Source: Sphingomonas sp. LR60 (GTDB lineage: Bacteria > Pseudomonadota > Alphaproteobacteria > Sphingomonadales > Sphingomonadaceae). From it: a DNA stretch of 64,000 nt. The notes beneath the pieces are model-generated. The model made no database searches and had not been told where the DNA came from. It saw only the letters and a program-made list of their open reading frames with translations. The DNA is taken from the NCBI RefSeq assembly GCF_036855935.1, contig NZ_JASPFK010000001.1, forward strand, positions 312,501-376,500, written 5' to 3'. The first letter of the stretch is position 1; every line of letters begins with the position of its first letter. This document shows positions 16,593 to 27,639 of this stretch, piece after piece. Made by a program: the position numbers and the translations under genes.

Positions 16593-18275
16593 ATGGCAGC
16601 GGACATGAACCGACGCCATCTCACCGCCGCGATCGTAGCGCTTGCCGGCCTTGCGACGACGCTCCCCGCGGGTGCCGACGCGCTGATCGACAACGTCAAC
16701 GGCCTGACGCTCAACCGTGACCGGCAGGTGGTGCGTTTCAAGGCGATGGTGATCGATGCGCAGGGCAAGGTCGTCCGCCTGATCGCCCCCGACGAACAAC
16801 CACCCAAGCCGACCAAGAAGAACCCCGGTCCGCGCTACGACTGGCGTGCCGACATGAAGGGGCGCGTGCTGGTGCCCGGCATGATCGACGCGCACGGCCA
16901 TGTCATTGAACTGGGGCTGGCAGCGCTGACGCTCGACCTGTCCGACACGCGGTCGCTCGACGAGGCCAAGGCGAAGATTGCGGAATACGCGCGCGCCAAC
17001 CCGGACCGGCAATGGATCATCGGGCGCGGCTGGAACCAGGAAGTGTGGAAGCTCGGGCGCTTTCCGTCCGCCGCCGATCTCGATGCGGTGGTCGGCGACC
17101 GCCCGGTCTGGCTGGCACGCGCCGATGGCCACGCCGGTTGGGCGAACAGCGCCGCGCTGAAACTGGCCGGCGTGACCGCCGCGACACAGGCTCCCGCGGG
17201 CGGGCGGGTCGAAAAGCCGCTCGGCGTGCTGGTCGATCGCGCCAAGGAACTGGTCGAGCGCGTCGTTCCCAAGGTCAGCCCCAAGGACCGGACCGCCGCC
17301 TTTCTCAAGGCGCAGCAGATCCTACTCGGCTACGGCGTCACCGCGGTGGCCGACATGGGGACCAGCGTCGACGACTGGATGACCTATCGACGGATGGGCG
17401 ACATCAATGCGCTGCGCGTCCGCATCATGTCCTACGGGCTCGGCATCGACACCGCGGTGACGATCGGCGGGACCGGCCCGACGCCGTGGCTATACGACGA
17501 CCGGCTGCGGCTGGAGGGCGTCAAGCTCTATGCCGATGGCGCGCTCGGGTCGCGCGGCGCGTGGCTGAAGGCAGACTATGCCGATGCGCCGGGGCAGCGC
17601 GGGCTCGGCTTCCTCGCCGACGATCAGCTACAGAACATCATGAGCCGCGCCGCGATGGACGGCTATCAGGTCGCGGTCCACGCGATCGGCGATCGCGCCG
17701 ACAAGCAGGTGCTCGATGCGATCGCCGAACTGTCGGAGACCTATAAGGGCGATCGCCGCTGGCGGATCGAACATGCGCAGATCGTCGATCCCGTCGACAT
17801 GGCGGCATTCGGCAAATACCGCATCATCGCCTCGATGCAGCCGACCCATCAGACGAGCGATCGCTTGATGGCCGAGGCGCGGCTGGGGCAGGCGCGGCTG
17901 GCGGGCGCCTATGCGTGGAAGACGTTGCTCGACGACGGCGCGACCTTGGCGTTCGGGTCGGACTTTCCGGTCGAGAAGCCGGATCCCTGGGCCGGCTGGG
18001 CGGCGGCGTTCACGCGCACCGATGCCGACGGGCAGCCGGTCGGCGGCTGGCACCCCGACCAGGCGGTGTCGCGCGAACAGGCATGGTGGGCGTACACCGG
18101 CGGCGCCAGCTACGCCGGGTTCGCCGAGCAGAAGTTTGGAACGCTGGCGGCGGGTCAGCGCGCCGACTTCCTGCTGCTCGATCGCGACCCGATGACCGCG
18201 ACGCCTGCCGACCTGCGCCAGACGAAGGTGCTGGAAACGTGGATCGGCGGCACGAAGGCGTGGGAGCGGAAGTAG
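16593..18275 (+). CDS. YtcJ-like metal-dependent amidohydrolase
   Basis: A 560-residue amidohydrolase-superfamily protein of the COG1574 group. The exported N terminus (a signal peptide best begins at the second ATG, 16605: MNRRHLTAAIVALAG) is followed by a beta domain, the metal site DAHGHV at about residue 100, the conserved WIIGRGWNQEVW, KLYADGALGSRGAWL, VAVHAIGDRADKQVLDA, WRIEHAQIVDP and the C-terminal FGSDFPVEKPDP with the last metal Asp. Family members hydrolyse amides or N-formyl compounds; the substrate is not predictable. No operon partner. Confidence 0.83.
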   Translation: MAADMNRRHLTAAIVALAGLATTLPAGADALIDNVNGLTLNRDRQVVRFKAMVIDAQGKVVRLIAPDEQPPKPTKKNPGPRYDWRADMKGRVLVPGMIDAHGHVIELGLAALTLDLSDTRSLDEAKAKIAEYARANPDRQWIIGRGWNQEVWKLGRFPSAADLDAVVGDRPVWLARADGHAGWANSAALKLAGVTAATQAPAGGRVEKPLGVLVDRAKELVERVVPKVSPKDRTAAFLKAQQILLGYGVTAVADMGTSVDDWMTYRRMGDINALRVRIMSYGLGIDTAVTIGGTGPTPWLYDDRLRLEGVKLYADGALGSRGAWLKADYADAPGQRGLGFLADDQLQNIMSRAAMDGYQVAVHAIGDRADKQVLDAIAELSETYKGDRRWRIEHAQIVDPVDMAAFGKYRIIASMQPTHQTSDRLMAEARLGQARLAGAYAWKTLLDDGATLAFGSDFPVEKPDPWAGWAAAFTRTDADGQPVGGWHPDQAVSREQAWWAYTGGASYAGFAEQKFGTLAAGQRADFLLLDRDPMTATPADLRQTKVLETWIGGTKAWERK

Positions 18276-18301
18276 CGGCCTCGTCGCCCCGCAATGCCCG
18301 C

Positions 18302-18403
18302 CACCCCGGCGAAGGCCGGGGCCTAGTTGGGGGACGCTGGTGATCACGCGCAGCGCGTTGTTACGACCGCCTTCCCAACTGGGCCCCGGCTTTCGCCGGG
18401 GTG
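18302..18403. repeat. dispersed palindromic repeat, family C
   Basis: Arms CACCCCGGCGAAGGCCGGGGCC and GGGCCCCGGCTTTCGCCGGGGTG (each an inverted repeat in itself) flank inner AGTTGGG / CCCAACT. It separates the convergent amidohydrolase and chemoreceptor genes. Related copies are at 51720-51821 and, reduced, at 27202-27261. Confidence 0.85.
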
Positions 18404-18432
18404 GCGATGGAAGCCTCAGGTAGAGGCGCCCC

Positions 18433-20286
18433 TCAGAACTCCGACCAATCCCCCTGCACCGCCACCGCCGCTGCGCCACGACTCCGCGCGCTGGCGGCGA
18501 TCCGTGCGCCGGCCTGCGCCGCGCGTGCCTGCAACTGGTGGACCGGCGACGCGGCCGGCGCGGCAACGCCCGACGCTCCCGCTGTCAGGCGGAAGCGCCC
18601 GACCTCGCGCGCCATCACGTCGGTTTCCTCGACCAGGCTGCGCGCCGCGGCGGTCGCTTCCTCGACCATCGCCGCATTCTGCTGCGTCACCCCGTCCATC
18701 TCCGACACAGCGGTATTGACCTGCTGCAAGCCGGTGGCCTGCTGATCGGCGGCCGAGGCGATGTTGCCGACCAACGTGCTGATCTCGCCGATCCGCGCCG
18801 TGATCCGCTGCAAGGCCGCGCCCGCTTCGGCGACGAGCCCGACGCCAAGATCGACCTGCACGGTAGAGGCGGTGATCTTGCTCTTCACGTCCTTCGCGGC
18901 ATCCGCGGACCGCTGCGCCAACGCGCGAACCTCGCTGGCGACGACCGCAAAGCCCTTGCCCGCGTCACCTGCCCGTGCCGCCTCGACGCCTGCGTTCAAC
19001 GCCAGCAGGTTGGTCTGGAACGCGATGCCGTCGATCACCGCGATGATCTCGCTGATCTCGTTCGACGAGCGTTCGATCCCGTTCATCGCCTCGACCGCGC
19101 GGCGGACCACGTCACCCGAGGCCTCGGCATCGCGGCGCGTTTCCACCACCACCGCATCCGCGCGCGAGGCGGTTTCGGCGGTTTCCTTCACCGTCGTCGT
19201 GATCTCGTGCATCGCCGCGGCGGTTTCCTCCAGCGATGCGGCCTGTTGCTCGGTGCGCTGCGACAGATCGTCGGAGGCCTGGCGGATGTCGTTGGCGCCA
19301 TTGGTGATCCCGGTCGCGCTGGTCGTCACCGCCGCCATGGCCGCGGACACCGCGGTCATCGCGCCGTTGAAATCGTTCTTCAGCTTGGCGAACGGGCCGG
19401 TCAGTTCGGCGTCGATCCGCGCGGTCAGGTCGCCCTGCGCCAGCGCGCTCAGCCCGCGGCCGATATTGTCGACGATCAGGGCGGTCTGCTCTTCCTTGGC
19501 GCGCTCGGCGGCGGCGAGCTGGTTGCGGAACTGCACCATCACCTTGGCGAGCTGCCCGACTTCGTCGGCGCGCTCGTCGACCGCGACCTGCGTGGAGAGG
19601 TCGCCCGACGCGAGCCGTCCGAGCGCCTCGGTCATCGCCTTGATCGGATTGGCGATGCCTCGGATCAGGGCGGTGAGGAGCAGCCCTGCGAGCACCAGCG
19701 CCGCGACGACCAGCGCGACCGACAGCACCCGCGAGAAGCTATAAAGCGCGCTCGCCGCATCCATCTCGCTTTCCATCAGCTTGATCTGCACGTCCTGCGA
19801 CGTGGCCGCCTCGGCATTGGCGCGATCGAACAGCGGCTGGCTGGCGCGGAACGCCTGCGTCGCTTCTTCATTGCGGTTCGCCTCGCCCAGACGGCGCGTC
19901 AGCTCCGACCGTGCGACGAACGCCGTCCAGACCTGCCTGAACCGCGCAAGCGAGGCGCGCGCGGCCTGGTTGACCAGCACCTTGTCGAGGAAGACGACGT
20001 TCTTGTCGATCAATGCCAGTTGCTCGGTCGCGGCCTGGTCGGCGTCGCGGATCTTGTCGGGTTCGGTCGACAGGATCACCGCCGCTTCGGCGATGCGATA
20101 GTCGGACGTCGCGGCGTTGACGGTCGCGATCGCCACCAACTTGTCGCGCCGGTCCTTGCCCAGCATCTCGGTGGCGTGGTTCAATCGCCCCTGCGTCCAG
20201 AGCGACATGCCCGCCATCGCGATCAAGGCGAGCGCGAGAATGCCGAAAGCGAGCAGCAGTTTGCGGCCAATCGCCAGATTCTTCAT
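18433..20286 (-). CDS. methyl-accepting chemotaxis protein with CheR-tether-like tail
   Basis: A 617-residue chemoreceptor. TM1 lies at about residues 10-30 (LLLAFGILALALIAMAG), then a four-helix-bundle periplasmic sensor domain, TM2 at about 190-210 (VALVVAALVLAGLLLTALI), a HAMP domain, and a long cytoplasmic coiled coil with the signalling hairpin FQTNLLALNAGVEAARAGD. The final residues are GDWSEF, which match the W-x-x-F type pentapeptide that tethers CheR/CheB. The ATG at 20286 gives the typical sphingomonad start MKNLAIGRKLL; upstream in-frame codons are arginine-rich and non-coding in character. No che genes are nearby, so it works with a remote chemotaxis locus. Confidence 0.88.
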   Translation of the reverse strand: MKNLAIGRKLLLAFGILALALIAMAGMSLWTQGRLNHATEMLGKDRRDKLVAIATVNAATSDYRIAEAAVILSTEPDKIRDADQAATEQLALIDKNVVFLDKVLVNQAARASLARFRQVWTAFVARSELTRRLGEANRNEEATQAFRASQPLFDRANAEAATSQDVQIKLMESEMDAASALYSFSRVLSVALVVAALVLAGLLLTALIRGIANPIKAMTEALGRLASGDLSTQVAVDERADEVGQLAKVMVQFRNQLAAAERAKEEQTALIVDNIGRGLSALAQGDLTARIDAELTGPFAKLKNDFNGAMTAVSAAMAAVTTSATGITNGANDIRQASDDLSQRTEQQAASLEETAAAMHEITTTVKETAETASRADAVVVETRRDAEASGDVVRRAVEAMNGIERSSNEISEIIAVIDGIAFQTNLLALNAGVEAARAGDAGKGFAVVASEVRALAQRSADAAKDVKSKITASTVQVDLGVGLVAEAGAALQRITARIGEISTLVGNIASAADQQATGLQQVNTAVSEMDGVTQQNAAMVEEATAAARSLVEETDVMAREVGRFRLTAGASGVAAPAASPVHQLQARAAQAGARIAASARSRGAAAVAVQGDWSEF

Positions 20287-20372
20287 CACCACGGCCTTCG
20301 CGACATCTAACTCGATCGGCTCAGCGCTAGGCGGAACAGCTTGATATCCTGTTAAAACGGCGCGGATCGGCC

Positions 20373-21734
20373 CTATATGACGCGATAGGGCACGACCCCG
20401 CGAACCTCGGCTTCGACCACGATCGCGCGATCGGTCGGCGGGAACGCCCGCTGGTCGCAGTCCGATCGCGGGCAGAGACGGCAACTGATCCCGATCGGGG
20501 TCGCGGCGCGCAGATCGACCGCATCGGCGTAGACGAAGTCGGCGGCATGGGCCACCTCGCACCCCAATGCGACCGCGTAGCGGCGTGGCGCGCGCGCGAA
20601 CCGCCCCGAAGGTTTGACCAGCCCATTGGCCATCGAAACATAGCGCACCCCATCGGGCGTCTCGGCGTGTTGCACGAGGATGCGATCCGGAATCGCGACC
20701 GCCTCATGGACGTGCCACAACGGGCACGCGCCGCCGAAGCGCGCGAATTGCAGCCGGGTGGCCGAATGGCGCTTGGTGATGTTGCCCGCCATGTCGACAC
20801 GACAGAAATAGAAGGGAATGCCCTCCGCGCCGGGGCGTTGCAGCGTCGACAGCCGGTGGCACGCCTGTTCGAAGCTGGTGCCGAACCGCCGCGACAGCCG
20901 GTCGATATCGTGGCGCACGTCGCGCGCGGCGGTGCGGAATGCCTGATACGGCATCAGCATTGCGCCGGCCGCGTAATTGGCGAGCCCGATCGCCAGCAGC
21001 CGCCGCGCCTCCGGCTGCGCCAGACCCGAGGCCGCGACGATCGCCGCGATGGGCGCGGCGAAGGCGAGCGCGGCGATGCGGTGCGCGATCAGGAAGCGGC
21101 GGCTTTCCGGCGGCAGCGCGGCATTGAGCCGCAGCACCCCGCCGTCGAAGCGCGCGAGCGGCGCATCCTCCCGCGCTTCGTCGAACAGCGTCACGCCTTG
21201 CGCCGCCAACGCTGCATCGATCGGCGTCGCGTGATGCGCCAGCGCCCATTCCTCGGCGGCGCGATCGAGCGGGTCGATGTAATTGCCCGCCTCGTGGAAC
21301 CAGTCGCGCACCGCCTCCCACGGCAAGCGCGCACCGACGCCCGCGGTCAGCGCTTCCTCGGCGAGCGCGACGCGTTCCTCGGCGGCGCGCTTCGCGGCGT
21401 GGAGCGCGATCATCCGGTCGGCGAGCGCGGGGCGTTCCTCGGCGAGGCGCGCGATCTCCTCGGGCGCGAGCGGGGCGACGGCGGGATCGGCGAGCGCCTC
21501 GCGCAATGCCACCAGCCGGCGCGCCGGCACGGCGCCCTCGATATCGGCAAGCGCGGCGGGGAAGTGCTGCGCCAACGCCGCGCTGACGGCGGCGGTAAGC
21601 GGGCGTTCGTCACTTTCGAGTTGCGACAGATAGCTGACCGACAGGCCAAGGCGGGCGGCCATCGCGCGCTGGTTGAGCTGGGCCGCGGCGCGAAGCGCGC
21701 GGAGTTGCGCACCGACGTAGAGGCGGGATTTCAC
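20373..21734 (-). CDS. pccR: ScfR/PccR-family regulator (XRE HTH, ImmA/IrrE-like, short-chain fatty acyl sensing)
   Basis: A 453-residue regulator. An XRE helix-turn-helix occupies residues ~5-60 ([30 protein letters not shown]). A central ImmA/IrrE-type domain follows but lacks a metallopeptidase HExxH ([12 protein letters not shown]), and a C-terminal DUF2083 domain carries clustered cysteines ([22 protein letters not shown]). PccR of Rhodobacter sphaeroides has this architecture and controls propionyl-CoA carboxylase genes; here the gene is divergent from pccB, which fits the same job. The start is GTG 21734 ([11 protein letters not shown]). Three TTCGCAA repeats lie in the shared intergenic region. 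Confidence 0.85.
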   Translation of the reverse strand: MKSRLYVGAQLRALRAAAQLNQRAMAARLGLSVSYLSQLESDERPLTAAVSAALAQHFPAALADIEGAVPARRLVALREALADPAVAPLAPEEIARLAEERPALADRMIALHAAKRAAEERVALAEEALTAGVGARLPWEAVRDWFHEAGNYIDPLDRAAEEWALAHHATPIDAALAAQGVTLFDEAREDAPLARFDGGVLRLNAALPPESRRFLIAHRIAALAFAAPIAAIVAASGLAQPEARRLLAIGLANYAAGAMLMPYQAFRTAARDVRHDIDRLSRRFGTSFEQACHRLSTLQRPGAEGIPFYFCRVDMAGNITKRHSATRLQFARFGGACPLWHVHEAVAIPDRILVQHAETPDGVRYVSMANGLVKPSGRFARAPRRYAVALGCEVAHAADFVYADAVDLRAATPIGISCRLCPRSDCDQRAFPPTDRAIVVEAEVRGVVPYRVI

Positions 21735-21739
21735 GCGCC

Positions 21740-21869
21740 GTCGCTCCTGCGTAGGCAGGGGCCCATGTCTGTATCGTGGTCGCGGATCGTCGACACACCA
21801 GCCTCTCTCACCGTAACAGTCGTCGCGCAGCACGACACAGCCATAGTCTCCTGCCTACCCAGGAGCGAC
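21740..21869. repeat. palindromic repeat, family E, in the regulator-pccB intergenic region
   Basis: GTCGCTCCTG at 21740-21749 pairs perfectly with CAGGAGCGAC at 21860-21869, and GTAGGCAGG at 21751-21759 with CCTGCCTAC at 21850-21858. The core of about 90 bases is not obviously structured. A related element is at 36394-36482. It lies between the regulator start and its probable operators, so it may affect expression of either gene. Confidence 0.7.
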
Positions 21870-21874
21870 AAAGG

Positions 21875-21905
21875 TTCGCAACCTCATCCTTCGCAAGTTC
21901 GCAAC
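21875..21905 (+). promoter_or_regulatory. probable PccR-type operator: three TTCGCAA repeats
   Basis: TTCGCAAC (21875-21882), TTCGCAAG (21890-21897) and TTCGCAAC (21898-21905) are direct repeats spaced 15 and 8 bases start to start, 60-90 bases upstream of the pccB ATG. The reported R. sphaeroides PccR site uses TTTGCAAA repeats, so this resembles a variant. The assignment rests on this similarity and on position. Confidence 0.5.
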
Positions 21906-21965
21906 TTCACATTTGCCCCGCCACGCTCCGCCGGGCACAACGCCGCTCGCGTCCGGGAGAGAACA

Positions 21966-23473
<1,508 letters not shown>

Positions 23474-23493
<20 letters not shown>

Positions 23494-23767
23494 CGCCGTT
23501 TCGGCCTCAATCGCTCGGCTGGTCGAACTGAAGAATGTCTGCGCGAAAAGCGCCGGCTGGCTGATCGATGTCGGTGTCGATTCGCCCGAACGACTCGTAG
23601 AGATCGGCGCGGTCGAGGCATATTGCCGCATCAAAGCCGCTCATCCGAGGGACGTCAGCCTTTGTGCGGTATGGGCGCTGCAGGGCGCAATCGACGGTGT
23701 CGCGTCACACCATCTGCCGGCAGACGTCAAGCAGGCGTTGAAGGACGCCGTGAAGGAACGCCAATGA
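23474..23767 (+). CDS. TfoX/Sxy C-terminal domain protein
   Basis: A 97-residue protein whose residues ~15-90 match the helix-hairpin-helix-like TfoX C-terminal domain: [32 protein letters not shown] and [12 protein letters not shown]. It has no N-terminal TfoX domain, as is common for stand-alone members, whose function is not known. Its ATG lies 20 bases inside the end of pccB, and its TGA overlaps the epimerase ATG (ATGA), so it is translated within the propionate operon. Confidence 0.8.
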
Positions 23768-24186
23768 CCCTCGGCCGTCTCAACCATGTCGGCGTCGCCA
23801 CGCCGTCGATCGCGAAGTCAATCGAGACGTATAAAACCCTGCTCGGCGCGGAGGGGATCGGGGTGCCGTTCGATCTGCCAGCGCAGGGCGTCAAAGTGTG
23901 CTTCATCGACGCGCCCAACACGCAGATCGAGCTGATCGAACCGTATGACGACACTTCCCCCATCGCCGGCTTCCTGAAGAAGAACCCCGCCGGCGGCCAG
24001 CACCACGTCTGTTTCGAGGTGCCCGATATCCACGCCGCGGTCGCCGACCTCAAGGACAAAGGCGCGACGATCCTCGGCGAACCGCGGATCGGCGCGCATG
24101 GTACGCCGATCGTCTTCGTCCACCCGCGCGACATGGGCGGCGTGCTGGTCGAACTGATGGAAACCCCGCAGGAGGGCGCGCATTGA
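23764..24186 (+). CDS. mce: methylmalonyl-CoA epimerase
   Basis: A 140-residue vicinal-oxygen-chelate fold enzyme that interconverts (S)- and (R)-methylmalonyl-CoA. The metal and catalytic residues sit in RLNHVGVATPS (His), QIELIEPYDDTSPI (Glu), GGQHHVCFEV (His) and GVLVELME (Glu). The length is typical of the family. It overlaps the preceding gene by 4 bases and the following one by 4 bases, so it is firmly inside the operon between the carboxylase and the mutase. Confidence 0.92.
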   Translation: MTLGRLNHVGVATPSIAKSIETYKTLLGAEGIGVPFDLPAQGVKVCFIDAPNTQIELIEPYDDTSPIAGFLKKNPAGGQHHVCFEVPDIHAAVADLKDKGATILGEPRIGAHGTPIVFVHPRDMGGVLVELMETPQEGAH

Positions 24187-24977
24187 CCTACGAGACGATC
24201 ACCTTCGACGTCAGCGATCGTGTCGCGACGCTCGCGATCGACCGGCCCGCGCGGATGAACGCGCTCACCCCGCGCGTCTTCGCCGAATTGACCGCCGCGA
24301 TCGACGCCGCGCTCGAACAGGGCGCGCGCGCGATCGTGCTGACCGGCACGGGCGGGGCGTTCTGCTCGGGCGCGGACCTGGTTGGCGACGCCAAGGATCC
24401 TGGGGCTGCACCCATGCCGCGCGACCTCGGCGAGTCGCTCGACACCAGCTACAACCCCTTCGTTCGCAAGGTCGCCGCGCTCGACGTGCCGCTCCTCACC
24501 GCGATCAACGGCCCGGCGGTCGGCGCGGGGCTGGGGCTGGCGTTGCTCGGCGATATCAGCGTCATGGCGCGCTCGGCCTATGTGCTGCTCGCCTTCGTCA
24601 ACATCGGGCTGGTCCCCGATGCCGGCGCGACATGGCTGGTCGCCAAGGCGGCCGGGCGCACCAAGGCGCTGGAGATGGCGCTGCTCGGCGAGCGCGTCTC
24701 TGCCGACGACGCGCTCGCCGCCGGGCTGGTGACGCGCGTCGTCGACGATGCGCAGGTGCTCGCCGAAACGCAGCAGCTTGCGGCAAAGCTCGCCGCCGGG
24801 CCATCGGTCGCGATCGGGATGATCCGCAAGCAGGTCGCCGCCGCTTTGTCGCTCGACCTCGACCAGTCGCTGGCGGTCGAGCGCGAGAACCAGACCCGCG
24901 CCGGCCACACCCGCGACTTCGCCGAAGCGGTGCGCGCGTTCGGCGAGAAGCGTAAGCCGGTCTTCGAGGGTCGCTGA
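24183..24977 (+). CDS. enoyl-CoA hydratase/isomerase family protein (PaaG-like)
   Basis: A 264-residue crotonase-fold protein. The oxyanion-hole segments are [12 protein letters not shown] and [14 protein letters not shown], and an Asp occupies the C-terminal catalytic position ([14 protein letters not shown]) as in PaaG-type epoxyphenylacetyl-CoA isomerases rather than the Glu of classical hydratases. The start is a TTG overlapping the epimerase TGA. Its place in a propionate operon suggests a role in feeding acyl-CoA to it, or simply shared regulation; the substrate is not known. Confidence 0.82.
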   Translation: MTYETITFDVSDRVATLAIDRPARMNALTPRVFAELTAAIDAALEQGARAIVLTGTGGAFCSGADLVGDAKDPGAAPMPRDLGESLDTSYNPFVRKVAALDVPLLTAINGPAVGAGLGLALLGDISVMARSAYVLLAFVNIGLVPDAGATWLVAKAAGRTKALEMALLGERVSADDALAAGLVTRVVDDAQVLAETQQLAAKLAAGPSVAIGMIRKQVAAALSLDLDQSLAVERENQTRAGHTRDFAEAVRAFGEKRKPVFEGR

Positions 24978-24979
24978 GC

Positions 24980-27172
24980 ATGGCCGAAGAGCGCAACATC
25001 GGCGAGGACAGCGGCGCGGCGGCAGCGATCGGGACGCCCGCCCCGACCGGCACCGAAAGCTGGACCGCCGCCGCCGCCAAGGAGGTGAAGGGCCGCGACC
25101 TGACGTGGCGCACCCCCGAGGGGATCGACGTCAAGCCGCTCTACACCCCCGCCGACGTCGAGGGCTGGGACCCCGGCCTGCCCGGCTTCGCGCCGTTCGC
25201 GCGCGGGGTGCGCGCGTCGATGTATGCCGGGCGGCCGTGGACGATCCGCCAATATGCGGGCTTCTCGACCGCCGAGGAATCGAACGCTTTCTACCACCGC
25301 AACCTGAAGGCGGGGCAGAAGGGGCTGTCAGTCGCGTTCGATCTGGCGACGCATCGCGGGTACGACAGCGACCATCCGCGCGTCACCGGCGACGTCGGCA
25401 AGGCGGGTGTGGCGATCGACACCGTCGAGGACATGAAGATCCTGTTCGACGGCATCCCGCTCGACGAAATGTCGGTGAGCATGACGATGAACGGCGCGGT
25501 GATCCCGATCCTCGCCTTCTTCATCGTCGCGGGTGAAGAACAGGGCGTCGACCGGAAATTGCTCGACGGGACCATCCAGAACGACATTCTGAAGGAGTTC
25601 ATGGTCCGCAACACCTATATCTACCCGCCCGAACCGTCGATGCGGATCATCTCCGACATCTTCGCCTATACCTCGGCGGAGATGCCCAAGTTCAACAGCA
25701 TCTCGATCTCCGGCTATCACATGCAGGAAGCCGGGGCGACGCAGGTGCAGGAACTGGCCTTCACCATCGCCGACGGCATGGAATATGTGAAATACGGGGT
25801 CGCATCGGGGCTCGACATCGACAAGTTCGCCGGGCGGCTGAGCTTCTTCTTCGCGATCGGCATGAACTTCTTCATGGAGATTGCCAAGCTGCGCGCCGCG
25901 CGGGTGCTGTGGCACCGGGTCATGACCGAACTCGGCGCGAAGGACGAGCGCAGCAAGATGCTGCGCACGCACTGCCAGACCAGCGGCGTCTCGCTGACCG
26001 AGCAGGATCCTTACAACAACGTCATGCGCACGACGATCGAGGCGATGGCGGCGATGCTCGGCGGCACGCAATCGCTGCACACCAACGCGCTGGACGAGGC
26101 GATCGCGCTGCCGACCGATTTCTCCGCCCGGATCGCGCGCAACACGCAATTGGTGATCCAGGAAGAGACGGGGATGACCAACGTCGTCGATCCGCTCGGC
26201 GGCAGTTATTATGTCGAGGCGCTGACCAAGCGGCTGGTCGACGATGCCTGGACGATCATCGAGCGTGTCGAGCGCGAGGGCGGGATGGCCAAGGCGGTCG
26301 CGGCGGGCTGGCCCAAGGCGATGATCGAGGAAGCGAGCGCAGCGCGCGCGGCGCGCGTCGATCGCGGCGAGGACGTGATCGTCGGCGTCAACAAATACCG
26401 CAAGGAGAATGAAGACCCGGTCGAGATCCTCGCGATCGACAATCACGCCGTCCGCGATGCGCAGGTGCGTCGTATTCGGGAGGTGAAGGCGGCGCGCGAC
26501 GAGGCGAAGGCACGCGCGGCGCTCGACGCATTGCGCGACGGCGCGCGCGGCGACGCGAACCTGCTCGCGCTCGCGGTCGATTGCGCGCGCGCCCGCGCCA
26601 CGCTCGGCGAGATTTCCTCGGCGATGGAGGAGGTGTTCGGCCGCTACGGTACGCAGCCGACGCCGGTGAAGGGCGTCTACGGCGGCGCCTATACCGACGA
26701 CGCGCGCTGGACGCGGCTCGAGGACGGCGTCGCCGCCACCGAGCGGCGGCTGGGGCGCAAGCCGCGAATGCTGGTCGCGAAGATGGGGCAGGACGGTCAC
26801 GACCGCGGTGCCAATCTGGTCAGCAGCATGTTCGGCGATCTCGGGTTCGAGATCGTGCCCGGCCCGCTGTTCCAGACCCCGGAGGAAGCCGCGAAGCTGG
26901 CGCTGGAGAAGGATGTCGATGTCGTCGGCGCCTCCAGTCTGGCGGCCGGGCACAAGACGCTGATCCCCGAACTGATCGGGCATCTGCGCGATGCTGGCCG
27001 CGCCGATATCAAGGTGATCGCGGGCGGGGTGATCCCCGCGCAGGATTATCAGGCGCTGTTCGATGCGGGCGTGCAGGCGATCTTCGGGCCGGGCACCAAT
27101 CTGATCACGGCGGCGGAGGAAGTGTTGCGGCTGCTCGGCCACAACATGCCCCCGCAGGGAGAAGCGGCATGA
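24980..27172 (+). CDS. mcm: methylmalonyl-CoA mutase, single-chain
   Basis: A 730-residue adenosylcobalamin enzyme that turns (R)-methylmalonyl-CoA into succinyl-CoA. The N-terminal TIM-barrel carries [51 protein letters not shown] and [19 protein letters not shown]. The C-terminal B12 domain has the cobalt-binding His in [13 protein letters not shown] (H607) followed by [11 protein letters not shown]. It contains both the substrate and B12 domains, so it should act as a homodimer. Two bases separate it from the preceding gene. Confidence 0.95.
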   Translation: MAEERNIGEDSGAAAAIGTPAPTGTESWTAAAAKEVKGRDLTWRTPEGIDVKPLYTPADVEGWDPGLPGFAPFARGVRASMYAGRPWTIRQYAGFSTAEESNAFYHRNLKAGQKGLSVAFDLATHRGYDSDHPRVTGDVGKAGVAIDTVEDMKILFDGIPLDEMSVSMTMNGAVIPILAFFIVAGEEQGVDRKLLDGTIQNDILKEFMVRNTYIYPPEPSMRIISDIFAYTSAEMPKFNSISISGYHMQEAGATQVQELAFTIADGMEYVKYGVASGLDIDKFAGRLSFFFAIGMNFFMEIAKLRAARVLWHRVMTELGAKDERSKMLRTHCQTSGVSLTEQDPYNNVMRTTIEAMAAMLGGTQSLHTNALDEAIALPTDFSARIARNTQLVIQEETGMTNVVDPLGGSYYVEALTKRLVDDAWTIIERVEREGGMAKAVAAGWPKAMIEEASAARAARVDRGEDVIVGVNKYRKENEDPVEILAIDNHAVRDAQVRRIREVKAARDEAKARAALDALRDGARGDANLLALAVDCARARATLGEISSAMEEVFGRYGTQPTPVKGVYGGAYTDDARWTRLEDGVAATERRLGRKPRMLVAKMGQDGHDRGANLVSSMFGDLGFEIVPGPLFQTPEEAAKLALEKDVDVVGASSLAAGHKTLIPELIGHLRDAGRADIKVIAGGVIPAQDYQALFDAGVQAIFGPGTNLITAAEEVLRLLGHNMPPQGEAA

Positions 27173-27639
27173 TGGACGGGACACCTCATCCCCACACACT
27201 GCGTCACCCCGGCGCAGGCCGCGCGGCCGGCAACCTGGCTCCGGCCTCCGCCGGGGTGACGGCAGTGTTGGGAATAGCGGCATTGGCAGCATCGCTGCTG
27301 TCCACCCCCGCCACCGCCCAGACCCAGGCCGACATGAACGCGCAGGCCGCCGCCAGCTACAAGACCGCCGACGCGGCGATGAACGCGCAATGGCCGCGCA
27401 CCTATGCCGCGATGAAGCGTCACGACGCGGGCGATACCACGCGCGGCGGCGGCTTCGGCTATGCCGCGGCGACGCTCGCCAGCCAGCGCGCATGGCTGAC
27501 GTTCCGCGACAAACAGTGCACGATCGAAGGTGGCGAGTTCGCCGGCGGCTCGCTCCAGCCGATGGCGCGCTTGCAGTGTCTGGCGCGGCTGACCAAGGAG
27601 CGCACCACGCAATTGAAGGACCTGATGTGGCAACGCTGA
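27169..27639 (+). CDS. LprI/DUF1311-family secreted protein, leader overlapped by a repeat
   Basis: The mature part ([54 protein letters not shown]) is the DUF1311 fold with two conserved Cys, related to the lysozyme inhibitor LprI. The longest frame starts at 27169, overlapping the mutase stop, but residues ~12-31 are encoded by a family C palindrome (27202-27261). A normal signal peptide ([15 protein letters not shown], cut at TPATAQ) begins just after it, from a GTG at 27256 at the end of the repeat. I list the long frame; the true start may be 27256, giving 127 residues. Confidence 0.75.
   Translation: MMDGTPHPHTLRHPGAGRAAGNLAPASAGVTAVLGIAALAASLLSTPATAQTQADMNAQAAASYKTADAAMNAQWPRTYAAMKRHDAGDTTRGGGFGYAAATLASQRAWLTFRDKQCTIEGGEFAGGSLQPMARLQCLARLTKERTTQLKDLMWQR
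27202..27261. repeat. compact family C palindrome within the LprI-like reading frame
   Basis: CGTCACCCCGGCG and CGCCGGGGTGACG are perfect 13-bp arms at its ends, with a GC-rich core. It lies between the mutase stop codon and the signal peptide of the downstream protein and is in frame with both possible starts. The GTG inside its right arm could serve as the start codon. Confidence 0.8.

Noticed and set aside
21734..21833. Longer N terminus for the ScfR/PccR regulator
   Set aside because: The added residues are encoded by the palindromic repeat and intergenic region and do not resemble any HTH protein; GTG 21734 gives the normal start.
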